The notes under the pieces: model-generated
The model's database searches: none
What the model was told of the DNA's origin: nothing
The model's input: only the letters and a program-made list of their open reading frames with translations
Shown: positions 51,200 to 64,000 of the stretch, in pieces
Layout: each line of letters opens with the position of its first letter
How positions within the stretch are numbered: the first letter of the stretch is position 1
NCBI RefSeq assembly: GCF_002288925.2
Contig: NW_022098066.1
Coordinates: forward strand, 80,526,695 to 80,590,694
Source of the DNA: Delphinapterus leucas
Lineage: Eukaryota > Chordata > Mammalia > Artiodactyla > Monodontidae
DNA length: 64,000 bases
Direction: 5' to 3'
Made by a program: the position numbers and the translations under genes

Positions 51200-54100
51200 A
51201 AGACTCTGACCCCACACATCCCCTGACTAGACCATGCAGCAAAGCATGTAAGAAGCTTACCCTGCCCTCCAGCCAGCCTACAGCCACCGCACAAGGCAAG
51301 GCCTTGCAGCCAACCAAGTCAAAGCCAGCTTTGCCCCCAGCATGCCCACAGTAGTAGGCCCTACCACAACAGAAAGGCACCTGCAGCCCACATAAGGGAA
51401 TCCCTTGACTACACAGCTCTGGTGACCAGAGGGGAGCATGCTGCTGGGCCCATGGGACATCTTCTACATGAGGCTACTTCTCCAAGATTGGGCAATGTAA
51501 CCAACATTAGAAATAAACACAGAGAATTGGGAAAAATGAGGAGACAGAAGAATATGTTCCAAACAAAGGAACAACAAATAACCTCAGAGAAAGAACTAAA
51601 CAAAGTGGAGGTAAGCAATCCGGCCAGTAAAGAGTCAAGATAATTATCATAAAGATGCTCACTAAACTCAGGAGAAAAATGAATGAATATGGTGAAAGTT
51701 TCAACAAAAAGTTAGAAAAATGAAAAACCAAACAGAGCTGAAGAATACAATAACTGAAATAAAAACTGCACTAGAAGGAATCAACAGCAGATTAGATGAT
51801 ACAGAGGAACTGATCAGCAACGGATCAGAGGAATGGATCAGACAGTAGTAAAAAATCACTTAAGCTGAACAGAAAAAGGAAAAAACAATAAAAAAAAATG
51901 AAGACAGTTTAAGAGACCTCTGGGACAATATCAAGCGTACCAACATTTGCAAATAGGGGACCCAGATGGAGAGAGAAAGGGGCAGAGAACTTACTTGAAG
52001 AAATAATAGCTGAAAACTTCCCTAACCTGAGAAAGAAAACAGACATTCAGGTCCAGGAAGCACAGAGAGTCCCAAACAGGATTAACTCAAAAAGGTCCAC
52101 ACCATGACACATTAAATGAAATTAAAATGGCAATTAAAATGGAAAAATTAAAGATAAAGAGAGAATCTTAAAGAAGCAAGAGAATAGCAACTAGTTATTA
52201 CAAGGGAATACCATAAGACCATCAGCTGACTTTTCAGCAGAAATTGTGCAGACTAGAAGGGAGTGGCATGATATATTCAAAGTGATGAAAGGGAAAAACA
52301 TACAACCAAGAATATTCTACGTGTTAAGGTTACCATTCATGTTTGAAAGAGAGATAAACAGTTTTACAGACAAGCAAAAGCTAAGAGTTCAACGCCACTA
52401 AACTGGCTTTACAAGAAATGCTAAAGGGACTTCTCTAAGCAGAAAAGAAAAGGCCACAACTAGACATACAAAAATTATGCAAGGAAAAATTTCACTAGTA
52501 AAGGCAAACATACAGTAAAGGTAGTAGATCAACCACTTATAAAGCCAGCAGGACAGAAGGTCAATGGACAAATGCATAAGATTATATATATCCACAATGA
52601 GTAGTTAAGGGATATTCAAAACAAAAAGATGTAAAATATGACATCAAAAACATTAAATGTGTGTGGGGGGAAGATGAAGAGTTGTTAGAATTTATTCAAA
52701 CTTAGGACATTATCAACTTAAAATAATCGTATATATGATTATATATTGTTATACATGAACCTCATGATAGCCACAAACCAAACACCTGTAATAGATACAC
52801 ACACAAAAAAGAGAAAGGAATCCAAACATAACACTAAAGATAGTAATCAAATCACAAGGGAAGAGTCTGAAAGAAGAAGGAAAAAGAACTGCAAAAACAA
52901 CATGAAAACAACTAACAAAAGGTCTATAAGTACATACCTATCAATAATTACTTTAATGTAAATGGTCTAAATGCTCCAATCAAAAGACAGAGAGTGGCTT
53001 AATGGATAAAAATCAAGACCCATATATATGATGCTTACAAGAGACTCACTTCATATCTAAAGACACACACAGACTGAAAGTGAAGGGATGGGAAAAGGCA
53101 TTCCATGTAACTGAAAACAAAAAGAAAGCCCAGGTAGCAATACTTATATCAGAAAAAGTAGATATTAAAACAAAGACTGTAACAAGAGGCACAGAAGGAC
53201 ATTATATAATGATGAAGGGATCAATCCAACAAGAAGATATAACAATTGTAAATACATATGAACACAACATAGGAGCACCTAAATATATAAACAAATATTA
53301 ACAGACATAAAGGGAGAAATTCACAGTTACATAATAATATATAATAATAGTAGGCAACTTTAATACCACTTACATCAACGGACAGATCATCCAGACAGAA
53401 AATCAATAAGGAAACACTGGCCTATATGACAAGTTATAGTGGATGGACTTAATAGATACATACAGAACATTTTATCCCTGAACAGTAGAATATACATTCT
53501 TTTCAAGTGTACAGGGAACATTCTCCAGGATAGATCATATAATAGGCCACAAAACAAGTCTTAATGAAATTGAGAAGACTGAAATCATATCAAGCATCTT
53601 TTCCAACCACAACACTATGAGATTAGAAATCAACTACCAGGAAAAAAACTGCAGAAAACACAAACATGTAGAGGCTAAACAACATGTTACTAAACAATCA
53701 ATGGATCACTGCAGAAATCAAACAGGAAAAAATACCTAAAGACAGATAACAACCACACAATGATCCAAACCTATGGGACACAGCAAAAGCCGTTCTAAGA
53801 GGGAAGTTTATAGCGATACAAGCTTAACTCAGGAAATAAGAAAAATCTCAAATAAACAACCTAACCTTACATCTAAAGGAACTAGAAAGAGAAGAATAAA
53901 CAAAACCCAAAGTTAGGAGAAGGAAAGAAATAATAAAGATGAGAATGGAAATAAGTGAAATATAGACCAAAAAACCAATACAAAGACCAATGAAACTAAG
54001 AGCTAGTTCTTTGAAAAGATAAACAAAACAAGCCTTTAGCCAGACTCATCAAGAAAAGAGAGAGAGAGAGCGCGCCCAAATAAATAAAATCAGAAATGAA

Positions 54101-56612
54101 AGAGAAGTTACAATCAACACCACAGAAATAAAAAGGACCATGAGAGATTACTACAATTATATGCCAATAAAATGGACAACCTAGAAGAAATGGATAAATT
54201 TCTAAAAACATAATCTCCTAAAACTGAATTAAGAAGAAATAAAAAATATGAACAGATTGATTACCAGTAATGAAACTTAATCAGTAATTTTAAAAATTCC
54301 AACAAAAGTCCAGGACCAGATGGCTTCACAGGTGAATTCTACCACACATTTAAGGAAGAGGTAGCACCTACCATTCTCAAACTATTCCAAAATTTGAAGA
54401 GGAAGGAATGCTTCTGAACTCATTCTATGAGGCTGTCATAAATCTGATGCCAAAACCAGACAAAGATACCACAAAAAGAAAATTATATATCAATATCATT
54501 GATAAACATAGATACAAAAATCTTCAATAAAGTATTGGGAAACTATATTCAGACATACATTAAAACACTCAAACATCATGATCAAGTGGTATATCAAATT
54601 ATATGGTCATCTCAAAAGATGCAAAAAAGCTTTTGGCAAAATTCAACATCTACGTTTATGATAAAAAATCTTAACAGAGTGAGTATAGAGGGAGCATGCC
54701 TCAACATAATAAAGGCCATATATAACAAGCCCACAGTTAACATCATACTCAATGATAAAAAGCTGAAAGCATTTCCTCTAAGATCAGGAACAAGAAAAGG
54801 ATGCCCACTCTTGCCACTTTGATTCAACATAGTACTGGAAGCTTTAGCCACAGCAATCAGACAAGAGAAAACAAAATAAAAGGACTCCAAATTGAAATGG
54901 AAGCAGTTAAACTGTCACTATTTGCAGACGACATGATACTATATATAAAGAATCCTAAAGATGTTACCAAAAAACTATTAGAACTTGGTAATGATCCATA
55001 TCTTAATAAGAATTTGAGTTACATGAGTATATGCATTTATCAAAACTCAGCAAATACATGCTTAAAATTTGTGCATTTTATTGTATGTATGTATATTATA
55101 GATCAAAGGAAAAATATAAACAAATATTGAACTCTACTTAGTGATATGTATGTTAGAATATTTAGGGATAAATGTAGTAATCTCTGCAATTTACTTTGAC
55201 GTGCACCCAAAACAAGATGGATTAATGGATAGATATAAGGATAGATATGTGATAAAGCAAGTATAATAAAATGTTACTGGTAGAATCTAAAAAAAATTCA
55301 CACACTATTAGGACTGATAACTTAATTCAGTGAAGTTGAATGTTATAAAATTAAAATACAGATATCTGTATCTGTTGCATTTTTATACACTAATAATGAA
55401 CTATCAGAAAGAGAAATTAAGTAAACAATCCCATTTACAATTGCATCAAAAAGAATAAAATACCTAGGAATAAATGTAAACAAAGAGGTAAAAGACTTGT
55501 ACTCTGAAAACTATAAGACACTGATGAAAGAAATTGAAGATGACACAAATAAATGCAAAGATATACTGTATTCATGGATTGAAAGAATATTGTTAAAATG
55601 ACCATACTATCCAAGGCAATCTACAGATTTGATGCAATCCCAATCAAAATACCAAAGGCAATTTTCACAGAACCAGATCAAATATAACTAGATGATTTAA
55701 TTCTAAAATTTGTATGGAAACACAAAAGCAATTTTGAGAAAGAACAGAGCTGGAGGTATCATGCTCTCTGATTTCAAACTACACTACAGAGCTATGGTAA
55801 TCAAAACAGTATGGTACTGGCATAAAAAGAGACACATAGATCAATGGAACAGAATAGAGAGCTCAGAAATAAACTCATGCTTTTATGGTTAGTCAATCTA
55901 TGACAAAGGAGGCAAGAATTACAATGGGGAAAAGATAGCCTTTTCAATAAATGGTGTTGGGAAAACAGGACAGCTCCATGCAAAATAATCAAACTGGGCT
56001 ACTTTCTCACACCATATACAAAAATACTCAAAATGTATTCAATACTTAAATGTAAGACCTGAAACCATAAAACTAGAATAAAACATAAGCAGTATGCTCT
56101 TTGCCATCAATCTTAGTAACTTTTTTGGATCTGTTTCCTCACACAAGGGAAACAAAAGCAAAAATAAACAAATGAGACTACATCAAGCTAAAAAACTTTT
56201 TGCACCATGAAGGAAACTATCAACAAAATGAAAAGGCAGACTACTGAATGGGAAAAGATATTTGCAAACAATATATCTGATAAGGGGTTAATAACCAAAA
56301 TATACAAAAAACTCAAACAGCTTAACATCAAAAAACCAAACAACCCAATTAAAAAATGGTCAGAGGACCTGAGTAAGATTTTTATCAAAGAAATAAAGAT
56401 GGCCAACAGACAACATGAACAGATGCTTAGCATAAAAACATACAAAAAACTCAAACAACGCAACATCAAAAAGCCAAACAACCCAATTAAAAACTGGCCA
56501 GAGGACCTCAATAGACTTTTTTCAAAGAAGACATACAGATGGCCAACAGACACATGAAAAGATGCTCAGCAGTAGCTAATCAGCAGGTAAATGCCAATCA
56601 AAACCACAGTGA
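51200..56612 (+). mobile_element. Old L1, 5' UTR to ORF2, lacking its 3' end
   Basis: Plus-strand L1 (antisense to SPAG17). The 5' UTR is about 51200-51500 (gaaaggcacctgcagcccacataaggg; ctctggtgaccagaggggagc). ORF1 is about 51500-52430 and ORF2 about 52680-56600, both full of stops and frameshifts. It retains the FADD-type motif in the segment [17 protein letters not shown] (near 54915-54960). It stops at a SINE at 56613, and no 3' UTR follows. Confidence 0.85.
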
Positions 56613-56834
56613 GGGGCTTCCCTGGTGGCACAGTGGTTGAGAGTCTGCCTGCCGATGCAGGGGACATGGGTTCGTGCCCTGGTCCGGGAAGATCCCACAT
56701 GCCGCGGAGCCGCTGGGCCAGTGAGCCATGGCCGCTGAGCCTAAGCGTCCGGAGCCTGTGCTCCGCAACAGGAGAAGCCACAACAGTGAGGGCCCGCGTA
56801 CCGCAAAAAAAAAGAAAAGAAAAGAAAAGAAAAG
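56613..56834 (+). mobile_element. Young CHR-type SINE with AAAAG tail
   Basis: ggggcttccctggtggcacagtgg head, GGTTCGTGCCCTGG box B, cggagcctgtgctccgcaac body and a tail of AAAAG repeats. Same GC-rich subfamily as the copy at 30047-30262. Confidence 0.93.
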
Positions 56835-57060
56835 GCTCCATCACCAGAAAAAAATAACTGCTTGGTTGGGAGAGGAAATGAACATTTATGGTCTATGTAA
56901 TCTTTACCACAGCACTGTAAGGAAGTATTTTAGGCTTTGTTTTAAGGATAAAGGAGCTCAAGTTCAGCGAACTGAAAGACAGATAACTTGCTCAAGTGTT
57001 ACGTGGCAAAGTTTCAAACTCAAGTTTGCCTGATTCTAAAGTTTGTACTCTTTCTTCTGT

Positions 57061-57545
57061 GCCAGTGATGATCAAACTTTAGCTCCCATCAGAATCACCT
57101 GGAGGACTGGTTAAGACACCACCTGCTGACTCCACTCCCAGAGTTTCTCCATTAGTAAGCCTGGGATGGGGTGGAGTAGAGAGTAGGTAGGTGGGGAGGG
57201 GAAGTGTCTACAAAGATAAAGAAAACCTGCTCTGGAGAGGAGCACAGTCTACTGAGGACTCCTTAAGACACAAATTGCTGACTCCAACCCCAGAGTTTCT
57301 CCATCAGTACATCTGGGATGGGGCCCATGAATCTGAATTTATAAAAAGCTCTCAGGTGTTGCCAATGCTGCCAGTCAGGTAATCATGCTTTGAGAGCTAT
57401 TGCCCTATGCTGTTATTTCCTGACCTCACCTGGGACCCTGTTAAAACTCCAGAATCTCGGGCCCCACACCAGAGCCAATAAGTCGGAATCTATATTTTAA
57501 CAAAGTCCCCAAATAACTCACATGCACATTAAAGTTTGAGAAGCA
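57061..57545 (+). repeat. Cluster of three MER5-like fragments
   Basis: Three consecutive partial copies: 57062-57165 (gatcaaactttagctcccatcagaatcacctgg), 57255-57395 (cttaagacacaaattgctgactcc...ctcaggtgttgccaatgctgcc) and 57420-57545 (gttaaaactccagaatctcgggcccc...taaagtttgagaagcac). Confidence 0.7.
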
Positions 57546-58209
57546 CTTCTATCACGTGTCACTTATATACATTGCAATACCTTCTCTGATGGTAATGAAC
57601 ACAGTGTGCCATGAAATTTCTAAAGGATAACTACCAAAGCTTGATTGGTGGGCTCAAGGAAACCTTTACAACAGAACTGAGATGGAATCTTAATCTTAGA
57701 GGCTCTGAGGGAGGAGCTTGGTGCTTTTAAAGAACTAAGAGAAGTCCACAATGGGTGAAGTGTAGTGAGTTTGAGACAAGGTGAGGGTAGAGAAGCAAAT
57801 GGAGCCATGCCTTGGAGTCATGCTAGGTCATCTGGATTTTATCCTAAGAGTCATGAGAAGGGTGCCCAATGATCCCCTCAGCCAACAGTGTGCTGGTAAA
57901 CTGGCTCACAGAAAAGAGCCTTTATCAGTAGCATTTGCCGATTTCTATGGCATAAGAACTCCCAGCGTGGCTGACTGCAAGCTAACGATGATTTAACAGC
58001 TGGCTCATAAATTTTCTCTCATGAGTGTATATAAGCTGGCTCCAGCAAAGCACTGCCCTGGTTTATCTCTGTGTGACCTGAAGGGATTCATGTTGAGATG
58101 GTTCTTACATTACATAGTAGTACACAGTGGCTGGAAATCAATAGCCTCAATCAACCAGGAATATATAAAATGCTAACTGGCTCTGGGAAATTTCTTCCCA
58201 TGTCTGTTA

Positions 58210-58690
<481 letters not shown>

Positions 58691-58984
58691 ACTCTCAAAG
58701 ATTTCTTAAAACTAATGAGGAAAAAAATCTTTAAGAATTTCTTTGTTTCAACTAGTAAATTTATAGTTTGAAAAACTGGTGTAGTAATCATAGATAAATT
58801 AAGCCAAGGAATCAAATCCCCAGATCACTAAATTTGGTGAAGGAGGGAGCAAAAGTAGATAATCTACACAGCTGCAATTTTATGTACTTTTCCAAATATC
58901 CAGGGGGTTTAATAAGAATTGTGTTTTAGATCAGCATATTTAAACATCCTTTCTTGAATTTAAGTCATCAAGAGAGGAAAGGGA

Positions 58985-59110
58985 AGGGAACCAATATCTG
59001 AGTGTCCACTGTCTGCAGGCAAGCACCACATGCATGTTTTTACATATAGCATCTCACTTAGTTCTCATAAAGTCCTCTGAGCTAAAGGTAATGGTAATTG
59101 TAATCTTTGT
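58985..59110 (-). repeat. MIR fragment
   Basis: tgagtgtccactgtctgcaggcaagcacc, catatagcatctcacttagttctcataaag, antisense MIR 3' half. Confidence 0.6.
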
Positions 59111-59390
59111 ATGCTGAGCATTCTCCCCATTGCCCACCTCCACACCCACTCCCAGCACACATACTTCTAGTGCCACAACATCCCTGGCCCCAGGCATCAG
59201 GATGGTGCACGATCCATGCAAAGCCAACACAGGCCCTTCACCTGGATATTTCCTGAAGCTGACCGGGATGATCCCATCTTGTCCATTGGGTTATGGGTCT
59301 GGAAGAATCAGAACCTTGGACCTCTCTGATCATGTCCCTGACACATGGACATAGCCTGTCCTTTGTAGGAGAGGATAAAACCAAACAGGG

Positions 59391-59587
59391 CAGCAGTCCC
59401 AAATTTTTTGGCACCAGGGACCGGTTTTGTGAAAGACAATGTTTCCATGCACGGCGGTGGCGGGGGTGGGGGTATGGTCAGGCGGTAATGTGAGCGATGG
59501 GGACCGGCAGATGAAGCTTCACTCGCTTGCCCGCCACTCACCTCCTGCTGTGCGGCCCGGTTCCTAACAGAAGGTTGGGGACCCCTG
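59391..59587. mobile_element. Short hAT-type DNA transposon with intact target duplication
   Basis: 197 bp with inverted-repeat-like ends, cagcagtcccaaattttttgg on the left and ggttggggacccctg on the right, and the internal gcaccagggaccggttttgtg and ctcacctcctgctgtgcggcc motifs. It is flanked by a perfect 8-bp duplication aaacaggg (59383-59390 and 59588-59595), the hAT signature. Confidence 0.85.
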
Positions 59588-59989
59588 AAACAGGGACAAG
59601 TAAGGATGTGACAACACAGAGGCAGGGAGGATGCCCAGAGAGACAGACAATCAGACGCAAACACTCCCCTGAAAAGCTTGAGTGCCTGCATCCTGTCATC
59701 CCTGGGCTAGCACCATAGCCACCTTTCTGTGGTTTGCTTTTGAGCATCAATAAACACCACCCCACCCACTGGCTTTTTTGTTGTTGTTCAATGGGTTTGA
59801 GTTTCAGTTCTCAAATTGAAGAGTCCTGACTAATATAACAGTAGTATCTCTTTTCTACAGATGAGGAAACTGAAGTTAAAAGAACTTGTCCTGGAAACTG
59901 AAAAGTGGCAAGGTGGGACGTATACCAAGGTGTGTCAGATTCCACAAGGATCACACTCCTGGTAGTGTAAGATAATAGAAAATGTATAT

Positions 59990-60783
59990 TCATCTCTGCC
60001 CCTGGTTCCTGGCATGGCACTCCTAAATCCCTTGTGATTTCCTAAGTGATAGGAGTGTTAGGAGTATCTTTAAATATTTGGTCTTTGACCCTGATTCCTG
60101 ACACAGAGCTCCTAAATCCCTTGGAAATTCCTGGGTGATAGGTGTGTCTTTTGACCTGAATGAAGTGACTCTTGGTGGGCTCCTGGATAGCTTCAGGATG
60201 GGGGCTGGTCATCAGGAAAACCAAGCCATGATTAGAAGCTTGGAACTTTCAGCCCCACCCCCCCATCTTCTGGGAAGGAGAGGGGACATGGAGATGGAGT
60301 TAATCATGCCTACATGATGAAGTCTCCACAAAAGTCCCTACAGCACAGAGTTCGGAGAGCTTCCAAGTTGGTAAGCACATCCACAGGTCGGGAGGGTGGT
60401 GCACCACAACACCACAGGGACAGAAGCTACCATGGTAAACCCTTCCAGACCTTGCCCTGTGTACCTCTTCCTCTGGCTACTCATCTCTGCCATTTATCAT
60501 GTCGCCTATTATATAATAATATATGAGTTCTGTGAATTGTTCTAGTAAATTATGGAACCATAAAAGGAGGTCATCGGAACCACAATTTATAGCTGATTGG
60601 TCAGAAGCACAAGTGACAACCTGTACCTGTGGCTGGCATCTGAAGTGGGTGGTGGGCAGCCTTGTGAGACTGAGCCCTTAACCTGTAGCGTCTGTGCTAA
60701 CTCTGGTTAGTGTCAGAAGTGAATTGTAGGACACTCAGCTGGTGTTGCAGAATTGCTTGGTGTGAGAAAAAAACATGCATATC
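59990..60783 (+). mobile_element. Probable ERVL-type LTR followed by a primer-site remnant
   Basis: LTR-like motifs in order: ctcctaaatcccttgtgatttcctaagtgatagg (with a second diverged copy about 97 bases on), gatgaagtctccacaaaagtccctac, cagaagcacaagtgacaacctg, ggacactcagctggtgttgcagaattgcttgg. TGGTCACAGAAGTG (60784-60797) follows and resembles a leucine-tRNA primer site. No coding remnant was seen after it. The left boundary is approximate. Confidence 0.55.
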
Positions 60784-60839
60784 TGGTCACAGAAGTGTTC
60801 CATATGAGTAGTGAGTTTTTCCTAGACAACTACCGAGCG

Positions 60840-60985
60840 TGTCCCAAATTCACCTGTGCTTCATAATCCCCTGGGCTGACTCTGGTAAAATAGAGATTCC
60901 CTAGCCACATACCAGATAAGCTGTATTTCAGACCAGAACAGAATCAGAATCTCTGGGGATGGAGCTCAGTGATCAGTGTTCTAAT
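60840..60985 (-). repeat. MER5-like fragment
   Basis: cttcataatcccctgggctgactctgg...agaatcagaatctctggggatgg, a diverged MER5 body without clear ends. Confidence 0.4.
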
Positions 60986-61154
60986 GTATTTATTCTCCTT
61001 GGTCACTACTGCCTACACAGGCAACCATTCTAATGGCTTGATGTGTCTTTTTGCTTGTATTCTTAGCATATGCATATTACTGTCTTATATGAATGCATTT
61101 TACCAGTCTAATGGGTATCAAATAATCTCTCATACTATTATTATTAATAGTAAA

Positions 61155-61330
61155 TACTGATATGGAGTTTCTCATGTGCCAGGCACTGCTGTAAGCATTT
61201 TACATATACTAACTAATTTAATCCTCACAACCCTATAATGTATATACCATTATACCCCCTTTACAGAAGAGGAAACAGGAATATACAGAGGGGTTAAAGA
61301 GCATGCCCACTGTAACATAGTTATTATATG
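61155..61330 (-). repeat. MIR SINE
   Basis: catgtgccaggcactgctgtaagcattttacatatactaac, ttaatcctcacaaccctataatg and agaggaaacaggaatatacagagggg, an antisense MIR. Confidence 0.8.
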
Positions 61331-61446
61331 AGGAGTCAGGTAGAGCCTTACATAAGTTATTATATAAGTCATATTATATATATGTCATTATATAATTATA
61401 TAAGTCATAAGCTATTATATAAGGAGTCAGGTAGAGCCTTAGCTCT
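61320..61446 (+). repeat. AT-rich local duplication
   Basis: The segment ttattatatgaggagtcaggtagagcctta (from about 61321) recurs as ctattatataaggagtcaggtagagcctta (to about 61440). A TATAAGTCAT-rich spacer lies between the two copies. Confidence 0.75.
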
Positions 61447-61607
61447 GTTGTATACCATACTGCGTCCCATAATAGATGGATTATTATCCACTGAAGCCTA
61501 CCCAGGGCTTCCCTAGGGATGGGGGAGGAGGAGGGAGTACTTGAGGGCCTTGGAACAGCAGCTGGTCACCAGCTGATACAGAAGTATTTTAATACTTAAC
61601 AACTGGG

Positions 61608-61964
61608 GGACTTCCCTGGCGGTCCAGTGATAAAGAATCCACCTTACAATGCAGGGGAAGCGGGTTCAATACCTGGTCAAGGAACTAAGATCCCACATGC
61701 CATGGGGCAACTAAGCCCGCCCGCCTCAACTACTGAGCTTGCGAGCCTCAACTAGAGAGCCCACGCGCTCAGGAACCTGCGTGCCACAACTACAGAGCCC
61801 ACGTGCCCTGGAGCCTCCACACCACAACCAGAGAGAGAAAAGCTGCACGCCACAACTAGAGAGAAGCCCGGGCACCACAACGAAGAGCTCATGTGCTACA
61901 AGGAAAGATCGTGCGTGCTGCAACTAAGACCCAATGCAGCTAAAAATAAATTAAATAATCTTTA
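61608..61964 (+). mobile_element. CHR-type SINE
   Basis: ggacttccctggcggtccagtg head, GGTTCAATACCTGG box B, diverged CAACTACTGAGC body and AGCTAAAAATAAATTAAAT tail. Target duplication aacaactggg (61598-61607 and 61965-61974). Confidence 0.92.
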
Positions 61965-62129
61965 AACAACTGGGATAGTCCAACTAGTGGAATCATCTGA
62001 AATTACGGCTGAATCCGACACAACTGAAGAACAAGTAATGGTTCCCTGTTTCTATGCTGAGGTCGACTGTGGTATTTATGCACAATAATGTTTTGGTTTT
62101 GGTTTTTTGCCTCCTCTCAGAGCATAGCT

Positions 62130-62430
62130 TTATGTACTTCACCTCTGAGCATGGCTTCCCTGTAGATGGAGCGTATTTCTCTGCCCCGTTGACTCTGAGC
62201 TCAGCCTTAGGACTTGCTCTGACCCATAAATGTACGTGGAAGCGGCTGCGCCAGTTCTGAGCAGAGGCTGAGAGTGGCAGCCCGCAATCCACCTCTCTTG
62301 ATGGTCCTGATGCACTTCTCCTGAGCTCCGACCCTGTGTCCTGAGGACAGCCAGCCACAGGGGGTGGGGCTCCTTCATCACGGGAGCAGAATACACCTGA
62401 GCTCTGCCTGCGGCCGCGGGTGTGCTAAAA
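62130..62430 (+). repeat. Possible LTR fragment
   Basis: gagctcagccttaggacttgctctgaccc, gtggaagcggctgcgccagttctgagcagaggctgagagtggcagcc and ctcctgagctcc recall an MaLR-type LTR interior, but I see no ends and no poly(A) motif. Confidence 0.35.
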
Positions 62431-62959
62431 AAAAGCTTAACAACTGCCTCCCCGGAGAAAAACCGACCTGGTTGGTACACTTTGCAAGTGTGTGGCATTT
62501 GCTGATTTCTCACGGTGGCTGACTCATGCTCTCAACGTGGTGTTGTTGAATGTGGGGCTGGCCACTATAGGATTTATGCAGTGCTATCATAGCGAATGCT
62601 GACAAGTTCAGTTTTATTTCACCAAATCCAAATCTCCTCTGATTCTCTTTTATTTCCCAAACATTTCTTGTACTAGTACCAAATAAGAATACTCTGATCT
62701 ACTTACAATGGCTTCCAGTTCATTTCTACTCAGGCTTTTGAACACATTCTTTTTTTTTTTTTTGTATAAAATACTCTTCTCTTCCCTACATCTGGAGGGT
62801 AGTGTAGTAAACTATAGAGAATTCAGAGTCAAAAACTCATTTTCTGGCCCTGGCACAGTCCCAAATTTGCTGTATGATTTTAGATGTTGCTTGACTTTCT
62901 CTAGGTTTCAGTTTCCTCAAGCGAAATGAGGGTTGTCTCAGGTGATCCAATCTTAAACT

Positions 62960-64000
62960 TTAAAATCTATGCAATTGTATTTATTCTTTAAGACCACCTC
63001 TCCCATAAAGTTTTCCTCACTGCTTGTGTTAATCTCTTCCTACTCTGAACTTCTTTAAACTTTATTGTTTATATCAAAATTTAATTTACCACTTATAGTG
63101 GAATCACATTATTGTCTCTTATTAGCTCAAGTATTTCAGCATGTAGGGGTGCTGTAGGTGTCCCTCTTGTTTCAAAACAATTTATTTTGCTCCTTCAAAC
63201 ACTCCCATTCCTTTGAATCTCATGCCATCGTACTGTTTTACCTACGACATCTCCAAGTAGTTGTCAGTTACTGACCTTCTCAATCATTCCCTTGATTCAT
63301 TGCAGATCTTGACACCTTGGATGGTCTTCCACTTCATGGCTTTTGGTGACATCCCCTGGATGACCCATCCAACACCCTGTCTGCTCTGATTTTTCCGTCG
63401 CCCTGTTTCTTCATCTTTTCCTCTTCTCCATCTCAGAAACTCCCACGGTCATATCTTTGCCCTTGGCAACACCAATAATTTTACCACTTTCCAAATCTCT
63501 GTTTCAAGCTACCCTCTCTAGATCACTACTTCCTATTCTTCTAGCTTATTACTCTATCATATCTGTCAAGCAATTATTTGACCTTCTTGAGACCTCTGAT
63601 CAATGGACACTGTCACTTTAAACAATCAGTCACCCTTTCTTGTTTTGCTTTCCTGTTTCTCTGGAATGGATTTTATATTCTTATCATTATATCCACTCCT
63701 TTGCCATCACACTCACTCATCTCCCCAATACCATGTATCTGTATTCTTTCTCCTTTCTCCTGTCACTGTGGATGAGGTGACCTACTCACATCCGAGGTCA
63801 AATCTGCCACTCAGGGTCTGCCCCAAATGTCATGTTCTCTCACCTTCTTTAACACTTTGCTATCCTGCAATCAGGCTCCCTTCTCCTGCATCGTAAGTTC
63901 TCTCTTCCTACAGAATTATCATCATTTGCAAATCAACATGCTCTAGTATGTCTAATTTTAAAAAAACCTCTCACTTGGTCACACATCTCCCTCCAGCTGC
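62960..64000 (+). mobile_element. Possible L2-like LINE remnant at the right edge
   Basis: taagaccacctctcccataaagttttcctcactgc and the long pyrimidine-rich stretch to the window end look like diverged L2 in sense orientation. No SPAG17 exon was recognised on the minus strand here. The assignment is tentative. Confidence 0.35.

Noticed and set aside
54053..54074. GA/GC microsatellite
   Set aside because: A short run of about 10 dinucleotides inside a decayed L1, not a notable array.
61993..62513. Minus-strand frames of 121 and 124 codons as SPAG17 exons
   Set aside because: They overlap a probable LTR fragment, lack matching splice sites and do not resemble SPAG17.

Overview
The window is nuclear DNA from a cetacean, probably a toothed whale. 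The main clue is the repeat content: about ten copies of the tRNA-derived CHR-type SINE that starts GGACTTCCCTGGTGG, several of them young and low in divergence, together with mammalian L1, L2, MIR, MaLR and hAT repeats. I saw no ruminant BovB or BovA elements. This is a sparse vertebrate locus, so most open reading frames in it have no coding meaning.

Layout. 1-1290 is AT-rich flank. About 1290-2330 is a CpG island holding what looks like a bidirectional promoter (CCAAT box, CRE, ETS-like sites) and the noncoding first exon of WDR3. In human, GDAP2 lies head-to-head on the other side of this promoter. From 5588 to 39098 the complete WDR3 coding sequence runs on the + strand in 26 coding exons. 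All introns have GT-AG ends and all phases agree, and the exons join to 943 codons, the length of human WDR3. WDR3 is the UTP12/DIP2 homologue, a UTP-B component of the small-subunit processome that makes 18S rRNA.

About 39155-42564, directly behind the WDR3 stop, is a MaLR/ERVL-type provirus with two LTRs, a leucine-tRNA-like primer site and internal remnants. Its 5' LTR is split by a 5'-truncated L1. From 58349 down to 43339, on the - strand and tail-to-tail with WDR3, lie the last five coding exons of SPAG17 (PF6), a central-pair protein of motile cilia and sperm flagella. The final SPAG17 intron has no usable GT-AG pair, but it carries U12-type signals (5' ATATCCTTT, a CCTTAG branch-like motif, 3' AC). 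Splicing there restores the expected reading frame, so I read it as a minor-spliceosome AT-AC intron. The rest of SPAG17 lies beyond the right edge.

The introns are filled with layered transposon insertions: a structurally full-length but internally deleted L1 in WDR3 intron 21, an older L1 in a SPAG17 intron, nested SINEs, L2 tracts, a cluster of MER5-like fragments and a hAT element with a perfect 8-bp target duplication. I found no RNA gene, CRISPR array or prokaryotic-style system. The most notable signals are the AT-AC intron, a SINE inserted a few tens of bases upstream of the WDR3 exon 7 acceptor, and the LTR/L1 sequence that probably supplies the WDR3 3' end.
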